This document shows positions 32,712-41,605 of a DNA stretch of 64,000 nucleotides, one piece after another. This DNA comes from Pantanalinema rosaneae (GTDB lineage: Bacteria > Cyanobacteriota > Cyanobacteriia > Leptolyngbyales > Leptolyngbyaceae). A program made the translations under genes and the position numbers. The notes beneath the pieces are model-generated. The model worked only from the letters and a program-made list of their open reading frames with translations, was not told where the DNA came from and made no database searches. Each line of letters begins with the position of its first letter. The stretch's first letter is position 1. The DNA lies in NCBI RefSeq assembly GCF_050753385.1, contig NZ_JBLZFZ010000015.1, forward strand, positions 1 through 64,000, written 5' to 3'.

Positions 32712-34451
32712 CTGATGTTGTTGCCATAATTCCTGATACAGTCCCGGCTGGCTCACTAACACCTCATGGTTACCAGACTGGACAATTCTGCCGTGATCCA
32801 TGACAAAAATCCGGTCTGCCATCGCTGCCGCCGACATTTGGTGCGAGATGAAAATCACCGTTTTGCGATCGGTGCCTGCCGACAAATTCTTCAGAATCTC
32901 GGTTGCCGTCTGATTATCCACACTTGATAAAGCATCATCCAGCACCAGAATCGGCGCATCGACCAGTAAGGCTCGGGCTAACGCGGTTCGTTGCCGTTGC
33001 CCCCCCGATAGCGTAATGCCCCGTTCCCCCACGATCGTCTGGTATTGCTGCGGGAAGTTGAGAATTTCGCTATGAATTTGAGCTTGCTTTGCGGCATGAA
33101 TCACCGCTGCCTCATCCGCTTGGGGGCTACCATAGCGAATGTTATTCGAGATCGTCGTACTAAACAAAAAGCTTTCCTGCGGCACATAGGCGATCGCCGA
33201 TCGTAGATCATGCAGCCGTAGCTGGGTAATATCGTGACCATCCAGCCAGAGTTGACCGGGAGTAATGTCGAGTAACCGGAGTAAAGCATTTGCCAGCGTC
33301 GATTTACCGGAGCCGATCGGTCCCACAATCGCAACGGTTTCCTGGGGCAGGATCGTAAAGTTCAGGTCATCTAGCGCCGCAGGTGGGTAGGTATTGCCGG
33401 GAGCCGGATAGGTGAAGTGTAATCGGCGGGCTACCAGTTCACCCTGCACTTCCTTGGGCAGCAGCCCGATCGCCGCTGGCTGATCCTGAATTTTGGGTTC
33501 CACGGTTAGGATACTTTCAATCCGATCGATACTGACTTCTCCCCGTTGGTAGGCGGTAATCGTGAAGCCGAGCAACGCGGTAGGAAACGCCATTCGTTCG
33601 ACATACAGCAGCAGCGCGATGAAGTTGCCAACACTCAGTTCACCCCGACTGATCGAACCTGAACCCAGCCATAGCACCACCAGCAAACTCACGCCGGATA
33701 AGCCGCGCAGGATCGGAAACAACACGTTTCGAGTCAGTGCCAGATCTAAATTGGCATCCAGTAGTTGTTGATTCAGCTTACGGAAGGCATGGCGCTCATT
33801 CTCTTCCTGGGCGTAGATTTTCACCAGGGAGATGCCACTCATATCCTCCTGGATCAATTCGCTCACATTCGAGAGTTCTTCCTGCACCGCCAGTTGTTGT
33901 TCCCGCAGGCGATCGCTAAACAATTGCACCAACACCAGCATCACCGGATAGACCGATAGCGACAGTAGACTTAGCCGCCAGTCAATCAACAACATGACGG
34001 GCAGGGTTAGCCCATAGGTAAAGATGGCATTCGCCAAACTGAGAACCGCAAAGCCCAACAATCGCCGAATATTATCCACATCACTCGTCGCGCGATTAAT
34101 CAAGTCACCGACGGTATTTGCTGCGAAGTAGGGCGGTTCCAGGGTTAACAGATGGGCGAAAATCTTTTGCTTCAGGTCAAATTCCACCTGCCGCCCCACC
34201 CCAAACAACCAGATCCGGGATGCCATCCGTGTCACCCACATACAGGATGCCAGGGCACCCACTAGCACCACATAGTAGACAATTTGGCTGTAACTAAAGG
34301 TGACTTGCAACCGATCGATCGCGTCGCGGATCAGCAAGGGAATATAGATTCCCAACGCATTTACCACAAAAAGTGCCAAAACTCCTAAAGCAGCTTCTCG
34401 CCAATGAGGACGGAGATACTGCCCTAATTTTCGCAGGCGGGATTGAGCCAT
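32691..34451 (-). CDS. ABC exporter half-transporter (permease + ATPase), Walker B Asp-Asp
   Basis: 586 residues: six membrane helices (about 1-310), then the ATPase with Walker A GPIGSGKST, signature LSGGQRQR and Walker B LVLDDALSSVD. The catalytic glutamate after Walker B is aspartate. In characterised heterodimeric exporters such as BmrC/D or TM287/288 this change marks the degenerate site, so a separate partner subunit is likely. No partner gene lies next to it. The substrate is unknown (multidrug/lipid class). Confidence 0.9.
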   Translation of the reverse strand: MAQSRLRKLGQYLRPHWREAALGVLALFVVNALGIYIPLLIRDAIDRLQVTFSYSQIVYYVVLVGALASCMWVTRMASRIWLFGVGRQVEFDLKQKIFAHLLTLEPPYFAANTVGDLINRATSDVDNIRRLLGFAVLSLANAIFTYGLTLPVMLLIDWRLSLLSLSVYPVMLVLVQLFSDRLREQQLAVQEELSNVSELIQEDMSGISLVKIYAQEENERHAFRKLNQQLLDANLDLALTRNVLFPILRGLSGVSLLVVLWLGSGSISRGELSVGNFIALLLYVERMAFPTALLGFTITAYQRGEVSIDRIESILTVEPKIQDQPAAIGLLPKEVQGELVARRLHFTYPAPGNTYPPAALDDLNFTILPQETVAIVGPIGSGKSTLANALLRLLDITPGQLWLDGHDITQLRLHDLRSAIAYVPQESFLFSTTISNNIRYGSPQADEAAVIHAAKQAQIHSEILNFPQQYQTIVGERGITLSGGQRQRTALARALLVDAPILVLDDALSSVDNQTATEILKNLSAGTDRKTVIFISHQMSAAAMADRIFVMDHGRIVQSGNHEVLVSQPGLYQELWQQHQLEAALE

Positions 34452-34541
34452 CGTCTAAAACCAATACCAAGCGTCAGATGAAATCAGTGCTAAAGCTCTA
34501 TCATGCTAAACGAATTGGCGGGACGATCGCAGAAGCAGTTT

Positions 34542-35912
34542 CTACCACCCCTGCCCAGGGATAGATGGCGAAGGGCCGGGTGACGAGGGATTGGGAGGAT
34601 AAGGGGGATAGGGGGGATAGGGAGAGGAGGGAGGTCGAGGAGAAAAGGTGGCTACGGGGGGTTCCGGATTTTGGGTCGAGACGGGCACTGTAGCATCGAT
34701 CGTTGGGGGAGCCTGGAACATGCCAATCCAACCCCGCAGGAAATAATAGAGGGCAGTCAGATACTCCTCGATCGCCCGTGAGGAAATACAAAAGGCTTCG
34801 GCACTCGGCACAAAGTCAGTCACCAACAGCCGATTTTCCACTAAATCTGTCCCCTGGACAACTCGACCCAAGCGGTTCGCGGGGGGCAGGCTGTAGAAAT
34901 CCGTCGGTCGGGCAATGATCAGTGTGTCCTCAAAGACGCGTTGAAAGGTGAGATAACTACGGTGCATGTTGATCCCTGAAGCCACTAGCATTAACTGATT
35001 GCCAAAATTAATCCGCTGGCTGGTGAGGATTTGGCGAATTTGTTCGGCACTGCGACGGGCATTGCCATCATCATGGTTCAGAATCATGTCCCGTTCGGGT
35101 ACACCCATCGTCTGCGTCAGGAAGATCTGGATATCTCGCGCCTCTGAGACATCCTCCTTATTCTCCCCCGCCTTCCAGACCCGATTGCCTCGGGTGCCAG
35201 CACTAACCACAATCACCGGATTCGTGCCCCGGTTCCCTTCGTCCTGATATAATCTGGCGGCGTAAATTAAGCGATCGCCCTGCTCGGTTAACTGAGTCGG
35301 TAGGGTACTTAATACCTGATATTGTTCCTCCAAAATCGGTCGCTCAATTCTGGGCGGCGGCGCAGTGGGGGTACATTCCGGGGGGCAAGTGACCGCAACC
35401 GGTTCGGTCGGTGGTTCTCCCTGCCGAGGACGCAGTTGGGAACGAGTCGTACCCTGCCCCAGTACCACAATCACCCGTTGGGCCCCACCGGGCAGTGGGG
35501 GAGTTGCCCGAATCAGCTCAATCCCTTCCATCTCCAATTCCTGTGCCAGGAAATAGGCAACCGCCGGGAAACTGCCCAACGCCAGTAGCACTAGGGCAAT
35601 CAGCATCAGATTTCTTGCCAGCTTTGTCAGCTTCGTGCCCGAAAGCAACACCCAAATCAGCACAATCCCCAAACCCAAGGGCGTGAGGGGAAAGGAAATG
35701 ATCCGCCACAGTGTCTCCAGAATGCCACCATCGGCGGGGGCACCGCCCACAAACGAAATCACCAGGACTGCCAGAATCAACAGCAGCACCAACATACTGA
35801 GAAACGCCCGAGGCAACGCTTTCAGCAGCACAAACCAGGTAATTAACCCTACTACGATCCACAGGAGTACCTGAGTCAATAGCAGAAAGACATCAGCCAG
35901 GAGTAAAACCAT
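34542..35912 (-). CDS. YdcF/DUF218-family membrane protein
   Basis: 456 residues from ATG 35912 (MVLLLADVFLLLTQ); a start at 35957 would add 15. About four membrane helices (residues 1-130) are followed by a DUF218 domain (RVIVVLGQG, VIVVSAGTRGN, EARDIQIFLTQTMGVPERDMI, NARRSAEQIRQIL). ElyC, a DUF218 member, affects envelope polysaccharide carrier metabolism in E. coli. The last 35 residues are a proline-rich tail (PYPPYPPYPPNPSSP) written by a C/T-rich repeat tract. Confidence 0.8.
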   Translation of the reverse strand: MVLLLADVFLLLTQVLLWIVVGLITWFVLLKALPRAFLSMLVLLLILAVLVISFVGGAPADGGILETLWRIISFPLTPLGLGIVLIWVLLSGTKLTKLARNLMLIALVLLALGSFPAVAYFLAQELEMEGIELIRATPPLPGGAQRVIVVLGQGTTRSQLRPRQGEPPTEPVAVTCPPECTPTAPPPRIERPILEEQYQVLSTLPTQLTEQGDRLIYAARLYQDEGNRGTNPVIVVSAGTRGNRVWKAGENKEDVSEARDIQIFLTQTMGVPERDMILNHDDGNARRSAEQIRQILTSQRINFGNQLMLVASGINMHRSYLTFQRVFEDTLIIARPTDFYSLPPANRLGRVVQGTDLVENRLLVTDFVPSAEAFCISSRAIEEYLTALYYFLRGWIGMFQAPPTIDATVPVSTQNPEPPVATFSPRPPSSPYPPYPPYPPNPSSPGPSPSIPGQGW

Positions 35913-36107
35913 GCAGCGATCCTCTGCAACAATGGGCAGATCTCTGACAGCAGACAATCAGGGCAATTCTATATCAGGCATTCCAGCCTGAAGCAGCGAT
36001 CTTCAAGCTAGTGCGATCGCGGCGGATCAGCGTAGGATGTAACGAAACCGAAACAGTTAACAAGACGATACAGTGAACAAGAGATTGCAGAACTGTGGGA
36101 GACCTTC

Positions 36108-37595
36108 ATGAATTGGGTAGTATTGCCTGCCTTATCAAACATCCATGCAGTGACTAGCCCCGTGCTGGCAACGGTTGCTGCCGAAAACGAACCCTTTGTA
36201 CTGGCAGGGGTTCTTTTAAGCTTCATGGTGATTTACCTGGCCAGCAAGTTAGGGGGAGAACTGTGTGCCCGCCTGGATTTGCCGCCAGTGCTGGGAGAAT
36301 TAGTCGGCGGGGTGTTAGTCGGCGTTTCTGCCCTCCATCTGTTGGTCTTTCCGGAGGGTGGCATCGATGGCACAGAGTCCTGGCTGATGCACCTGCTCCA
36401 GTTAACCGCTGGATTTGATGTGGCTGCCATTCCGTCCATCTTTGAAGCCCAAAGTGAAGTGATTTCCGTTCTGGCAGAACTGGGAGTCGTGATTTTGCTG
36501 TTCGAGATCGGTCTGGAATCGGATATTAAGGAACTCCTGCGGGTGGGGCCCCAAGCCACGATCGTCGCGGTCGTTGGGGTAGTCACCCCCTTCGCCCTGG
36601 GGACGGCTGGACTGATGCTGCTATTCGGTGTACCGACTATACCCGCCGTGTTTGCCGGAGCCGCCCTGACAGCCACCAGTATTGGGATTACGGCTAAAGT
36701 ATTAGCGGAAATCGATCGCCTGACCTCCCGAGAAGGACAGATCATCATTGGGGCAGCCGTAATGGATGACGTGCTGGGCATCATTGTGCTGGCAGTTGTG
36801 GCAAGCCTTGCCCGCAATGGCAGTGTGGAGGTCAGCAATGTCGTGCTTTTGATTGTCAGTGCTGCCGCCTTTTTAATTGGCTCGATCTGGCTCGGGCGCT
36901 TACTGATGCCCTTGTTTGTCTCCCTGGTAGACAACCTGAAAACCCGAGGTCAGTTGCTCGTCATGGGGCTGATCTTTGGCTACGGACTGTCCTATATTGC
37001 GGCAGTGATTCATCTGGAAGCGATTCTGGGGGCCTTTGCGGCAGGGTTAATCCTGGCAGAAACCAACAAACGTAAGGAATTGGAAGAATTAGTGATTCCG
37101 ATCGCGGATATGTTGGTGCCCATTTTCTTCGTCTCCGTTGGTGCCAGAACCGATGTCAGTGTGCTCAATCCCTTTGTACCGGAAAACCGGGAAGGCTTGA
37201 TCATGGCATCCTTCCTGATTGTGATTGCCATTGTCGGTAAGGTGGTTACGGGTGCTACCGTCTTCGGCATGTCAGGCATCAACCGTCTGGCGATCGGGGT
37301 AGGCATGGTTCCCCGAGGTGAGGTTGGCTTGGTTTTTGCGGCGGTAGGCTCAGCTAGTGGAGCCTTATCCAAACCCTTAGAAGCCGCCATTATTGTCATG
37401 GTGATTCTCACAACCTTCTTGGCTCCTCCCTTATTACGGGTTGTCTTTACCCGAGGCGATGATCTCTCCGAGATTGAAACATCACCTGCCCTGACGGATA
37501 GTTCGGCGGAAGCGATGGTTTTGGCATCAACGGCTATGGACTCAACGCCAACCGAATTAGAGCAAATCGAGCCAGACAAGCCATCTCACGGTTGA
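36108..37595 (+). CDS. cation/proton antiporter (CPA2 / Na+/H+ exchanger family)
   Basis: 495 residues with about 12 membrane helices. The double-aspartate of the core is in AAVMDDVLGIIVLAVV, with FEIGLESDIKELLR and GAFAAGLILAETNKRKELEELV also typical. It exchanges Na+ or K+ for H+. The C-terminus (about residues 455-495) is a short acidic cytoplasmic tail with no RCK domain. I recall NhaS3-type proteins as the closest cyanobacterial group, but that is not certain. Confidence 0.9.
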   Translation: MNWVVLPALSNIHAVTSPVLATVAAENEPFVLAGVLLSFMVIYLASKLGGELCARLDLPPVLGELVGGVLVGVSALHLLVFPEGGIDGTESWLMHLLQLTAGFDVAAIPSIFEAQSEVISVLAELGVVILLFEIGLESDIKELLRVGPQATIVAVVGVVTPFALGTAGLMLLFGVPTIPAVFAGAALTATSIGITAKVLAEIDRLTSREGQIIIGAAVMDDVLGIIVLAVVASLARNGSVEVSNVVLLIVSAAAFLIGSIWLGRLLMPLFVSLVDNLKTRGQLLVMGLIFGYGLSYIAAVIHLEAILGAFAAGLILAETNKRKELEELVIPIADMLVPIFFVSVGARTDVSVLNPFVPENREGLIMASFLIVIAIVGKVVTGATVFGMSGINRLAIGVGMVPRGEVGLVFAAVGSASGALSKPLEAAIIVMVILTTFLAPPLLRVVFTRGDDLSEIETSPALTDSSAEAMVLASTAMDSTPTELEQIEPDKPSHG

Positions 37596-37940
37596 ACGGA
37601 AGAAATTCGCCAGAATTCAGCGATCGCTCTGGAGCAGATCGGCTATAGTCTTACGCAGTTTTTTCGTTGCGCCTTCTGGTTCGCTGGAAATTTCTCATGC
37701 CAAACGATGTAGCACTCCAGGAAACTAAATGGCTGAATTTACGTCTGACGCGAGTACATTCTCGGATGGCAAGCTTCAGTCAGCTATTTTTCCTTGATTT
37801 ACAGGTTGACCTGATCGCCATCTTAAGAGATTCGTTATATTGGCAACCTCAAGGTGACTCATGACCTCAGAATCACTGAATCATTGAGTGCCTTTTGTAT
37901 CGTGCTCCTTGTTTAGCTCCTCCAGAATTCCACAAGTACC
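37596..37940. other. intergenic region between antiporter and amidase
   Basis: About 345 bp. A 65-codon open frame at 37667-37864 has no family features and no ribosome-binding site and is not called. No terminator or promoter stands out. Confidence 0.5.
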
Positions 37941-39491
37941 GTGAACAAATTTCCCTGCTCCTTACTGCTAGCGACTTCTCTACTCCTGATGGGATCCCCT
38001 GCTCTGGCGGGTGGGCTAGAAACGTGGCGATTCGACGATCGCCAAAATCGGTTAGAGTTTACGACCGATGACGGTGTGCAACCAAAAGCCCAGCTGGTTG
38101 GCAATCCCACCCGCTTAGTGATCGATTTACCCGGAATTACCTGGGGTCGTCCCCAACTGAATCAAGCCGTCAGTGGGAACTTTCGTTCCATGCGGATCGC
38201 CCAATTCGATCGCTATACCACTCGAATTGTGGTGGAATTGGCACCGGGATACACCCTGGATCCGCAGCAGGTCAAGTTTCGGGGGATTACCGCCCGCCAA
38301 TGGAGCGTTCAACTCCCTACCCCCCAACCGCTCGCCGCTGGAACTCCATCCGTTCCTTCAGCCAGTGCTGCCACCCCATCGGTTTCGATCGTCTCTACCC
38401 CCCCTGCCGCCAGTTCGGGTTCCTCCAGTAGCCAAGCCCCTTCAGTCAACAGTCGTCCCTGGCAATCACCGAGCCAACGACCGGAGCCAACCGCCTCAGC
38501 CGCTACAGGGTTAACCACGATCGAGGCGATCGAGCTAGCGGGGAATGGTAGCCAACTGGTGATTCGCGGCAATCAATCCCTGAACTACGATGCCAATTGG
38601 GATCGAGCTTCAGCCGCCTATCGGATCACCTTGAATTCTGCCCAACTGTCACCCAACATTCGCCGACCGCAGTTGAGTCCTGGCAGTTCCATCCTTAACC
38701 TGCAAGTTCGGCAGGAAAATCCCCGTACCGTGTCGCTACTGGTACAACCTGCCGCTGGAGTCCAGATTAATGGCGTGAGCCAGTTGAACCAACAATCGGT
38801 GGCGCTGCAACTACAACGAAACCGCCAACCTGTTTTGACTCCTCCAGGTAACGTGGGCTCTATTCCTGTGCCGCAGGCTCCCCGCACCACCACTCCTCCA
38901 GCAATTAATCCCATACCGGGTCAACTCCCTCGGGTGCCATCGGGGCGGTTAGTTGTAGTCATCGATCCGGGACATGGTGGGCCTGATCCAGGCGCAGTCG
39001 GGATTGGTGGGTTGCAAGAAAAAGGAATTGTGCTGGATATTGGCATCAAAGTCGCTAGTCTGCTACAACAACAGGGTGTTCAGGCAGTGTTGACGCGGCA
39101 GGACGATCGCGATCTGGATCTAGAACCCCGAGTGCGGCTAGCGGAACAAGTGAATGCCACCGCCTTTGTCAGTATCCATGCCAACGCCATTAGCATGAGC
39201 CGTCCAGATGTTAATGGGCTGGAAACTTATTACTTTCAAAGCGGTGCAGAGCTAGCCCAAGCCATTCATCAAAATGTGTTGGCGGCAACGGGGATTCCCG
39301 ATCGGCGGGTGCGTACCGCTCGATTTTATGTATTACGGCGAACGTCTATGCCGTCGGTACTGGTAGAAGTTGGCTTTGTCACCGGGCGAGATGATGCCGC
39401 GCGGTTGTCTGATCCAGCATACCGGAGTCAGATGGCAGAAGCGATTGTTCGTGGTATTCTACAGTACCTTCAACGGTCTGCCCGTTCCTAA
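37941..39491 (+). CDS. amiC: N-acetylmuramoyl-L-alanine amidase with AMIN domains
   Basis: 516 residues from GTG 37941. The signal peptide is MNKFPCSLLLATSLLLMGSP ending ALA. An AMIN domain follows (about 28-115: GGLETWRFDDRQNRLEF), then a second AMIN-like part (about 190-290), a proline-rich linker, and the amidase_3 catalytic domain (about 330-510): VVVIDPGHGGPDPGAVG, GLQEKGIVLDI, VSIHANA and SVLVEVGFVTG, giving the zinc ligands and catalytic glutamate. It cleaves peptide stems from peptidoglycan during septum splitting; AMIN targets it to the wall. murI follows 37 bp later, suggesting one transcript. Confidence 0.94.
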   Translation: MNKFPCSLLLATSLLLMGSPALAGGLETWRFDDRQNRLEFTTDDGVQPKAQLVGNPTRLVIDLPGITWGRPQLNQAVSGNFRSMRIAQFDRYTTRIVVELAPGYTLDPQQVKFRGITARQWSVQLPTPQPLAAGTPSVPSASAATPSVSIVSTPPAASSGSSSSQAPSVNSRPWQSPSQRPEPTASAATGLTTIEAIELAGNGSQLVIRGNQSLNYDANWDRASAAYRITLNSAQLSPNIRRPQLSPGSSILNLQVRQENPRTVSLLVQPAAGVQINGVSQLNQQSVALQLQRNRQPVLTPPGNVGSIPVPQAPRTTTPPAINPIPGQLPRVPSGRLVVVIDPGHGGPDPGAVGIGGLQEKGIVLDIGIKVASLLQQQGVQAVLTRQDDRDLDLEPRVRLAEQVNATAFVSIHANAISMSRPDVNGLETYYFQSGAELAQAIHQNVLAATGIPDRRVRTARFYVLRRTSMPSVLVEVGFVTGRDDAARLSDPAYRSQMAEAIVRGILQYLQRSARS

Positions 39492-39528
39492 GCGACAAGT
39501 TGTTGATCACAAACAAGAGGTGTGTGGA

Positions 39529-40404
39529 GTGTCAGAAAATCAGTTTACGATCGGTCATCTGTCCACTAGCCGATCTCGTAATGCGGCTCCGATTGGCGTG
39601 TTTGATAGCGGGGTAGGTGGACTCACAGTATTGCGAGAGCTATACCGTCAACTGCCCCAGGAATCGGCGCTTTACTTTGGTGATACGGCTCGTCTGCCCT
39701 ATGGCACCCGCTCTCAAGCCCAGATTCTTCAGTTTGTGCGGGAGATTCTCACCTGGATGGTTGAGCAGAACGCCAAAATGGTGATCATGGCTTGTAACAC
39801 CAGTTCCGCCTTGGCATTAGAGGCAGTGCGATCGGAGTTCAACATTCCGATTCTGGGACTGATCCTGCCCGGAGCCAGAGCCGCTGTCCAACAGGGACGA
39901 CGCATTGGGGTGATTGCCACCCCTGCCACCGCCACCAGCGATGCCTACCGTCAGGCGATTCAAGAAATTGATAGTGAGGTGCAAGTTTGGCAGGTTGGTT
40001 GCCCTGAGTTTGTCCCACTAATTGAGCAAAATCGGATTCACGATCCCTATACTCAAACCGTAGCTAGCACCTATCTAGAACCGTTGCTCCAACAACAGAT
40101 CGACACCTTAATTTACGGCTGCACTCACTATCCCTATTTGGCTCCAGTCCTACAACGGATTCTGCCCCCCCAGGTCAAACTCATTAATCCAGCCGTACAT
40201 GTCGTCGCCGCCGCCGCTCAGGAATTAGATTTATTGGGATTACGCAATCTGCGTACCCCCGTACCAACCCGTTTTTGTGTCAGTGGCACTCCAGATAGCT
40301 TTACGCATCTCGCTAGCCAATGGTTAGGCTTTACCCCCCTGGTAGAACAAATTCAGCTACCGGAACTGTGTTACCAACCAGCCACCCTGGAAGCGGTTGA
40401 GTAA
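39529..40404 (+). CDS. murI: glutamate racemase
   Basis: 291 residues from GTG 39529 (VSENQFTIGHL), preceded by AGAGG at a fair distance. The frame is open further upstream into the amidase gene, but those codons are not racemase sequence. Motifs: GVFDSGVGGLTVLREL, ALYFGDTARLPYG, VIMACNTSSALAL with the first catalytic Cys, and LIYGCTHYPYL with the second. It makes D-glutamate for peptidoglycan. Confidence 0.95.
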   Translation: MSENQFTIGHLSTSRSRNAAPIGVFDSGVGGLTVLRELYRQLPQESALYFGDTARLPYGTRSQAQILQFVREILTWMVEQNAKMVIMACNTSSALALEAVRSEFNIPILGLILPGARAAVQQGRRIGVIATPATATSDAYRQAIQEIDSEVQVWQVGCPEFVPLIEQNRIHDPYTQTVASTYLEPLLQQQIDTLIYGCTHYPYLAPVLQRILPPQVKLINPAVHVVAAAAQELDLLGLRNLRTPVPTRFCVSGTPDSFTHLASQWLGFTPLVEQIQLPELCYQPATLEAVE

Positions 40405-40416
40405 TCCGTCACCCGT

Positions 40417-40438
40417 AGGGCGTTGGGTCAAACGCCCT
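40417..40438. repeat. AGGGCGTT hairpin, dispersed-repeat type
   Basis: AGGGCGTT and AACGCCCT form a perfect 8-bp stem around GGGTCA. Such GGGCGTTTGACCC-type palindromes recur in cyanobacterial genomes. It lies between murI and the small Cys-rich gene. Confidence 0.55.
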
Positions 40439-40451
40439 GCAAGGAATCACT

Positions 40452-40649
40452 ATGCCTGAATTCCCCTCCCAATTTCGACCAGACGAGTTACAGCAATGGC
40501 AGGAATGTGTTGCCGAAGCCGATCGCTACAATATTCTCTGTCACTGTCGCGTTTGCGATCGAGAATGGATCGCTTCCACGCAAGAACGCTGTCAGTGTGG
40601 CAGTACCCATGTTGAACATATCGCCTGCTGGCAGTTTCCCGATGACTGA
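40452..40649 (+). CDS. small Cys-rich cyanobacterial protein, zinc-ribbon-like
   Basis: 65 residues from ATG 40452. The region CHCRVCDREWIASTQERCQCG has two CxC/CxxC-like pairs, typical of a zinc ribbon, and the end reads VEHIACWQFPDD. The function is unknown. It lies between murI and thyX on the same strand, 55 bp before thyX. Confidence 0.65.
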   Translation: MPEFPSQFRPDELQQWQECVAEADRYNILCHCRVCDREWIASTQERCQCGSTHVEHIACWQFPDD

Positions 40650-40704
40650 TTCCACCGGTCGATCGTCCACCAGTTCACCCTTTCCCACACCACCTTAGTT
40701 GCCA

Positions 40705-41439
40705 ATGACCTCAACTGTCTTATCATCACCGACCACCTGGCTGGATCCCTTGAACGATGGCAAAAGCCGCATCGAACTGATTGCCAGCATGGGTAGTGAT
40801 CTGGATATTGTCAACGATGCGCGGGCGAGTTTTGAGAAAAGCTCCCCTGAACTGAGCGACAAAGATATCAAGCTGATCCACTACCTGATCAAACATCAAC
40901 ACACCAGCCCCTTTCGCGGCGTAGTATTTAAGTTCAAGGTCAAAGCTCCGCTCTATGTCTGTCGGCAATGGTGGAAGCACGTGATCGCCAGTAACCACAA
41001 TGACGAACAGTTAGGCTGGAACGAAAAAAGTTTTCGTTATGTGGCGATCGACGATAGCAACGAATTCTATATTCCCCAAGTATTTCGGCAGCAGGCTAAG
41101 AGTAACAAGCAAGCGACCGAAGGCGCATTAGACGAAGCCGCGAACCAACAGGCGATCGACCTTTATACAGCGCAATGCCGCGCCAGCTACGAAGCCTATC
41201 AAGCTCTCCTGAATTTAGGCGTTGGTCGGGAACAGGCTAGAGGTGTATTAGTCCCCTCCGTCTATACCTCCTGGGTCTGGACAGTCTCCCTCCAGGCAGT
41301 CTTACACTTTATCGGCTTACGTCAAGGCGCAGGCGCTCAAAGCGAAATCGGTGCCTACGCCCAAGCCATCCAGACCTTAATTAAACCGATCGTTCCCGTC
41401 GCCATTGCCGCCTGGGAATCCTGTCACAGCGAATTCTAA
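40705..41439 (+). CDS. thyX: flavin-dependent thymidylate synthase
   Basis: 244 residues from ATG 40705. The protein matches ThyX through ARASFEKSSPELSDKDIKLI, LIKHQHTSPFRGVVFKFKVKAP and the flavin/dUMP segment CRQWWKHVIAS, followed by GWNEKSFRYV. The common ThyX motif RHRxxSxNExSxR is altered here: KHV replaces RHR, and about nine residues separate the Ser from NEKS. I recall similarly altered motifs in other cyanobacterial ThyX proteins. The C-terminal RGVLVPSVYTSWVWT part is kept. Confidence 0.93.
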   Translation: MTSTVLSSPTTWLDPLNDGKSRIELIASMGSDLDIVNDARASFEKSSPELSDKDIKLIHYLIKHQHTSPFRGVVFKFKVKAPLYVCRQWWKHVIASNHNDEQLGWNEKSFRYVAIDDSNEFYIPQVFRQQAKSNKQATEGALDEAANQQAIDLYTAQCRASYEAYQALLNLGVGREQARGVLVPSVYTSWVWTVSLQAVLHFIGLRQGAGAQSEIGAYAQAIQTLIKPIVPVAIAAWESCHSEF

Positions 41440-41605
41440 CGAGTTCTCCCCCATCTTCCCCATCTCCCCACCTGCCCCATTTCCCCTATCCTCCCAACCC
41501 CTCCGGATTTCACAATCGATCGGCGATTTCCGATCGCAAGGCGCAAAACGGTTGTCCCAGAGTGGTAAGCTAACAAATGCACTCGAAAACTAGGACAACG
41601 TTTAG

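Noticed and set aside
37667..37864. 65-codon plus-strand frame between antiporter and amidase
   Set aside because: No ribosome-binding site, no recognisable motif, unusual composition; probably chance.
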